Shown: piece after piece, positions 62,601 to 64,000 of the stretch | Position numbering within the stretch: position 1 is the stretch's first letter | Layout: every line of letters begins with the position of its first letter | Assembly: GCF_008831235.1 (NCBI RefSeq) | Contig: NZ_WBKF01000003.1 | Span: 186,001-250,000, forward strand | Direction: 5' to 3' | DNA length: 64,000 bases | Origin: Pseudoclavibacter sp. CFCC 11306 | GTDB lineage: Bacteria > Actinomycetota > Actinomycetes > Actinomycetales > Microbacteriaceae | Notes under the pieces: generated by a model | Databases searched by the model: none | Told to the model about the DNA's origin: nothing | What the model saw: the letters and a program-made list of their open reading frames with translations, nothing else | Made by a program: the position numbers and the translations under genes

Positions 62601-63232
62601 CGTGCGACCTCCTGGGCATCGTACACGGATGTCTGCAGCACTCCTTGGGCCTGCAGCAGCTGCTGCACGTGGCGCGCGAGCACATCGGTCTCGATGTTCA
62701 CGCGGTCTCCCGCGCTCAGCGAGCCGAGATCGGTGTCGCTCTGGGTCTGCGGAATGAGCGACACTTCGAACCAGTCGTCGCTGCGGGCGCTCACGGTGAG
62801 AGAGACGCCGTTGACGGCGATCGACCCCTTGAAGACGACCAAGTCGGCGACGTCAGGGGTGAGCGACAGGCGCAACACGAGCTGCTCGCCGACCGTGTCG
62901 GTCGCGAGCACCTCGGCGACGGCATCGATATGCCCCTGCACGATATGCCCGCCCAAGCGAGCATCGGCCTGCAGAGCGCGCTCGAGATTCACGCCGGTAC
63001 CGGGAACGATCCCGCCCAAGGTGGTGCGCTGCAGCGTCTCGGCCATCACGTCTGCGGTGAACGACGCGTCGTCGTGTTCGAGCACGGTCAGGCAGACGCC
63101 GTTGACCGCGACGGAGTCACCACGTCGGAGCGTGGCAGCGAACGGCACATCTGCGAGAGTGACGTCGACTGAGCGGTCGTGTGGCTGCAGCGCGAAGAGA
63201 ACTCCTCGCGCCTCGATGAGACCGGTGAACAT
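62597..63232 (-). CDS. ribE: Riboflavin synthase alpha chain
   Basis: The 211-residue protein has two lumazine-binding repeats: MFTGLIEARG at the start, VNGVCLTV and GVNLERALQADARLGGHIVQGHIDAV (core LGGHIVQGHIDAV), then VNGVSLTVSAR in the second. It dismutates two lumazines to riboflavin. The ATG at 63232 (MFTGLIE, the usual family start) follows GGAAGGA. First gene after the FMN riboswitch. Confidence 0.95.
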   Translation of the reverse strand: MFTGLIEARGVLFALQPHDRSVDVTLADVPFAATLRRGDSVAVNGVCLTVLEHDDASFTADVMAETLQRTTLGGIVPGTGVNLERALQADARLGGHIVQGHIDAVAEVLATDTVGEQLVLRLSLTPDVADLVVFKGSIAVNGVSLTVSARSDDWFEVSLIPQTQSDTDLGSLSAGDRVNIETDVLARHVQQLLQAQGVLQTSVYDAQEVAR

Positions 63233-63303
63233 GTGTTCCTTCCCGGCCCACGGGAGCATGCGGTGCGACTTCGTCGTTCGTCATCGAACCCCATTTCGGG
63301 TGC

Positions 63304-63336
63304 TGCGGATGACGACGTCAGACGTCGCAGGCCGCA
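63304..63336 (-). promoter_or_regulatory. Candidate expression-platform hairpin of the FMN riboswitch
   Basis: On the minus strand TGCGG and CCGCA bracket an inner CGACG/CGTCG stem just after the aptamer. No U-run follows, so it may control translation or Rho access rather than act as a classical terminator. Confidence 0.5.
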
Positions 63337-63339
63337 AGT

Positions 63340-63480
63340 GCTTACTCCCATCCAGACTCTCACTGTCGGCACCGGAATTTCACCGGCTCAACCGTCTGCC
63401 TCATCACTTCGACGAGTAGGAACGGGTCGCGGACTGTCACCGCCGGCTCGGAATTTCACCGACCCCGTGAGCACTTGTTG
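63340..63480 (-). promoter_or_regulatory. FMN riboswitch (RFN element)
   Basis: On the minus strand the conserved blocks occur in order: CGGGGTCGGTGAAATTCCGA, GCCGGCGGTGACAGTCCGCG, then GCCGGTGAAATTCCGGTGCC and GACAGTGAGAGTCTGGATGG. These are the RFN aptamer arms. It lies about 110 nt upstream of ribE and should repress ribE-ribB-ribH when FMN is high. Confidence 0.95.
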
Positions 63481-63601
63481 CTGACACCATTATGCGCCGC
63501 AGGCGCAGGCCAGACAACACCGTCCGCTGGTCTCTCTGATGAGCGCACCACCGATGCACGGCACAGAGCGCGCAAACGCCTCAGCGCAGACGATCCGAAC
63601 G

Positions 63602-63910
63602 CTACGAGGCGGAGTCTTCTTTCGCCTCCGCATCATCGACCGGATCGACCTTGATCGTGCGCGGGGGCGCGCTCTCGTCGCGCTCGACCACGATGGTGCA
63701 CTCCGTGACCAGAGCCGCGACGGCGCCGACCGCCGCGAGCACTGGGGCGAGCGCGACGCCGACGACGCCGAGCGTCAGCGGGAACTGCACGATGACACGG
63801 CCCTCTTTGCTCTTCACAGCGATCGAACGCACATTGCCTTCGTGCAGCAGCTGCTTCACCTGATCGAGCAGCTGCCCGCCGGTGACTTTGAACTCTTCGA
63901 AACGGGTCAT
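63602..63910 (-). CDS. DUF4342 protein
   Basis: The 102-residue protein matches DUF4342: EEFKVTGGQLLDQVKQLLHEGNVRSIAVKSKEGRVI (core GGQLLDQVKQLLHEGNVR), a hydrophobic segment FPLTLGVVGVALAPVLAAVGAV, then an acidic tail. The family is of unknown function; the hydrophobic stretch may be membrane-inserted. SD AGAGGA lies about 7 nt before the ATG. Confidence 0.85.
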   Translation of the reverse strand: MTRFEEFKVTGGQLLDQVKQLLHEGNVRSIAVKSKEGRVIVQFPLTLGVVGVALAPVLAAVGAVAALVTECTIVVERDESAPPRTIKVDPVDDAEAKEDSAS

Positions 63911-64000
63911 GAGGTTCCTCTCGTTGCGAAAGCCGTACTGCCTTCATTGTGTCAGGCGGGGCTGACGGATGCTCGCCCAGGCTGCCTCGCCTGCTGTGCA

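Noticed and set aside
1-64000. CRISPR arrays, insertion sequences, integrases, prophage or rRNA genes
   Set aside because: No regular repeat-spacer pattern, transposase or integrase motifs, or rRNA signatures were seen.

Overview
The window is G+C-rich, gene-dense chromosomal DNA from an actinobacterium, most likely of the order Micrococcales. I infer this from strong G/C bias in third codon positions, many GTG starts, a tmRNA tag ending in FALAA, an unshifted prfB followed by ftsE-ftsX-smpB-ssrA, MurT/GatD, DUF6350 beside purN-purH, DUF3039 beside pncB, and many probable leaderless genes (a TANNNT hexamer 6-7 nt before the start codon). Genus and species cannot be read from the sequence. I see no prophage, integrase, transposase or CRISPR array. 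This is mostly core genome with a few accessory islands.

Layout. 1-907: end of ribD, then ribA. 1132-4760: an MHS-family symporter and an ABC exporter. 4897-8223: one-carbon genes glyA-folD, divergent from purU. 8254-13942: a Pro-rich membrane protein, an MFS exporter and a heterodimeric ABC exporter. 13970-17450: purH, purN and DUF6350. 17488-23849: PcrA helicase and a TetR/YhgE/ABC-like operon behind a strong operator. 23850-24383: a repeat-bearing intergenic region. 24384-32356: a metal and ion island (ArsR-CDF, VIT-family transporter, CopB-type ATPase, two fluoride channels, FTR1 and a P19-like lipoprotein under an iron box). 32528-34599: DedA, a PLDc_N/SHOCT protein and a potassium channel. 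34726-39980: a His-rich lipoprotein, tmRNA, smpB, ftsX, ftsE and prfB. 40057-45042: DUF2252, tRNA-Leu, an FtsX-like ABC permease with a frameshifted ATPase, and a frameshifted YdcF-like gene. 45215-53161: fadD, rdgB, pncB, DUF3039, an HtrA-like protease, an aminotransferase and a nitrilase. 53277-58752: M20 peptidase, GluQRS, PnuC and an acetate symporter with its DUF485 partner. 58896-61207: GatD/MurT. 61321-63480: ribH, ribB and ribE behind an FMN riboswitch. 63602-63910: DUF4342.

How the genes work together. The riboflavin pathway is split between the two ends of the window: ribD-ribA on the left without a visible riboswitch, and ribE-ribB-ribH on the right with one. GlyA, FolD, PurU, PurN and PurH form a folate and purine set. 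SmpB and tmRNA are the trans-translation pair, next to the FtsEX division genes. PncB and PnuC serve NAD salvage. The metal island handles zinc or cobalt, iron or manganese, copper and fluoride.

The observations most worth following are: the YhgE operon, whose ABC-like subunit has lost several catalytic residues; the 8-bp tandem duplication that frameshifts an ABC ATPase, close to a second frameshift; a 252-bp tail-to-tail coding overlap between the VIT and CopB genes; an orphan iron box beside tmRNA; a MurT without zinc-ribbon cysteines; and the split rib locus. No wholly new multi-gene system could be demonstrated; the YhgE operon is the closest candidate.
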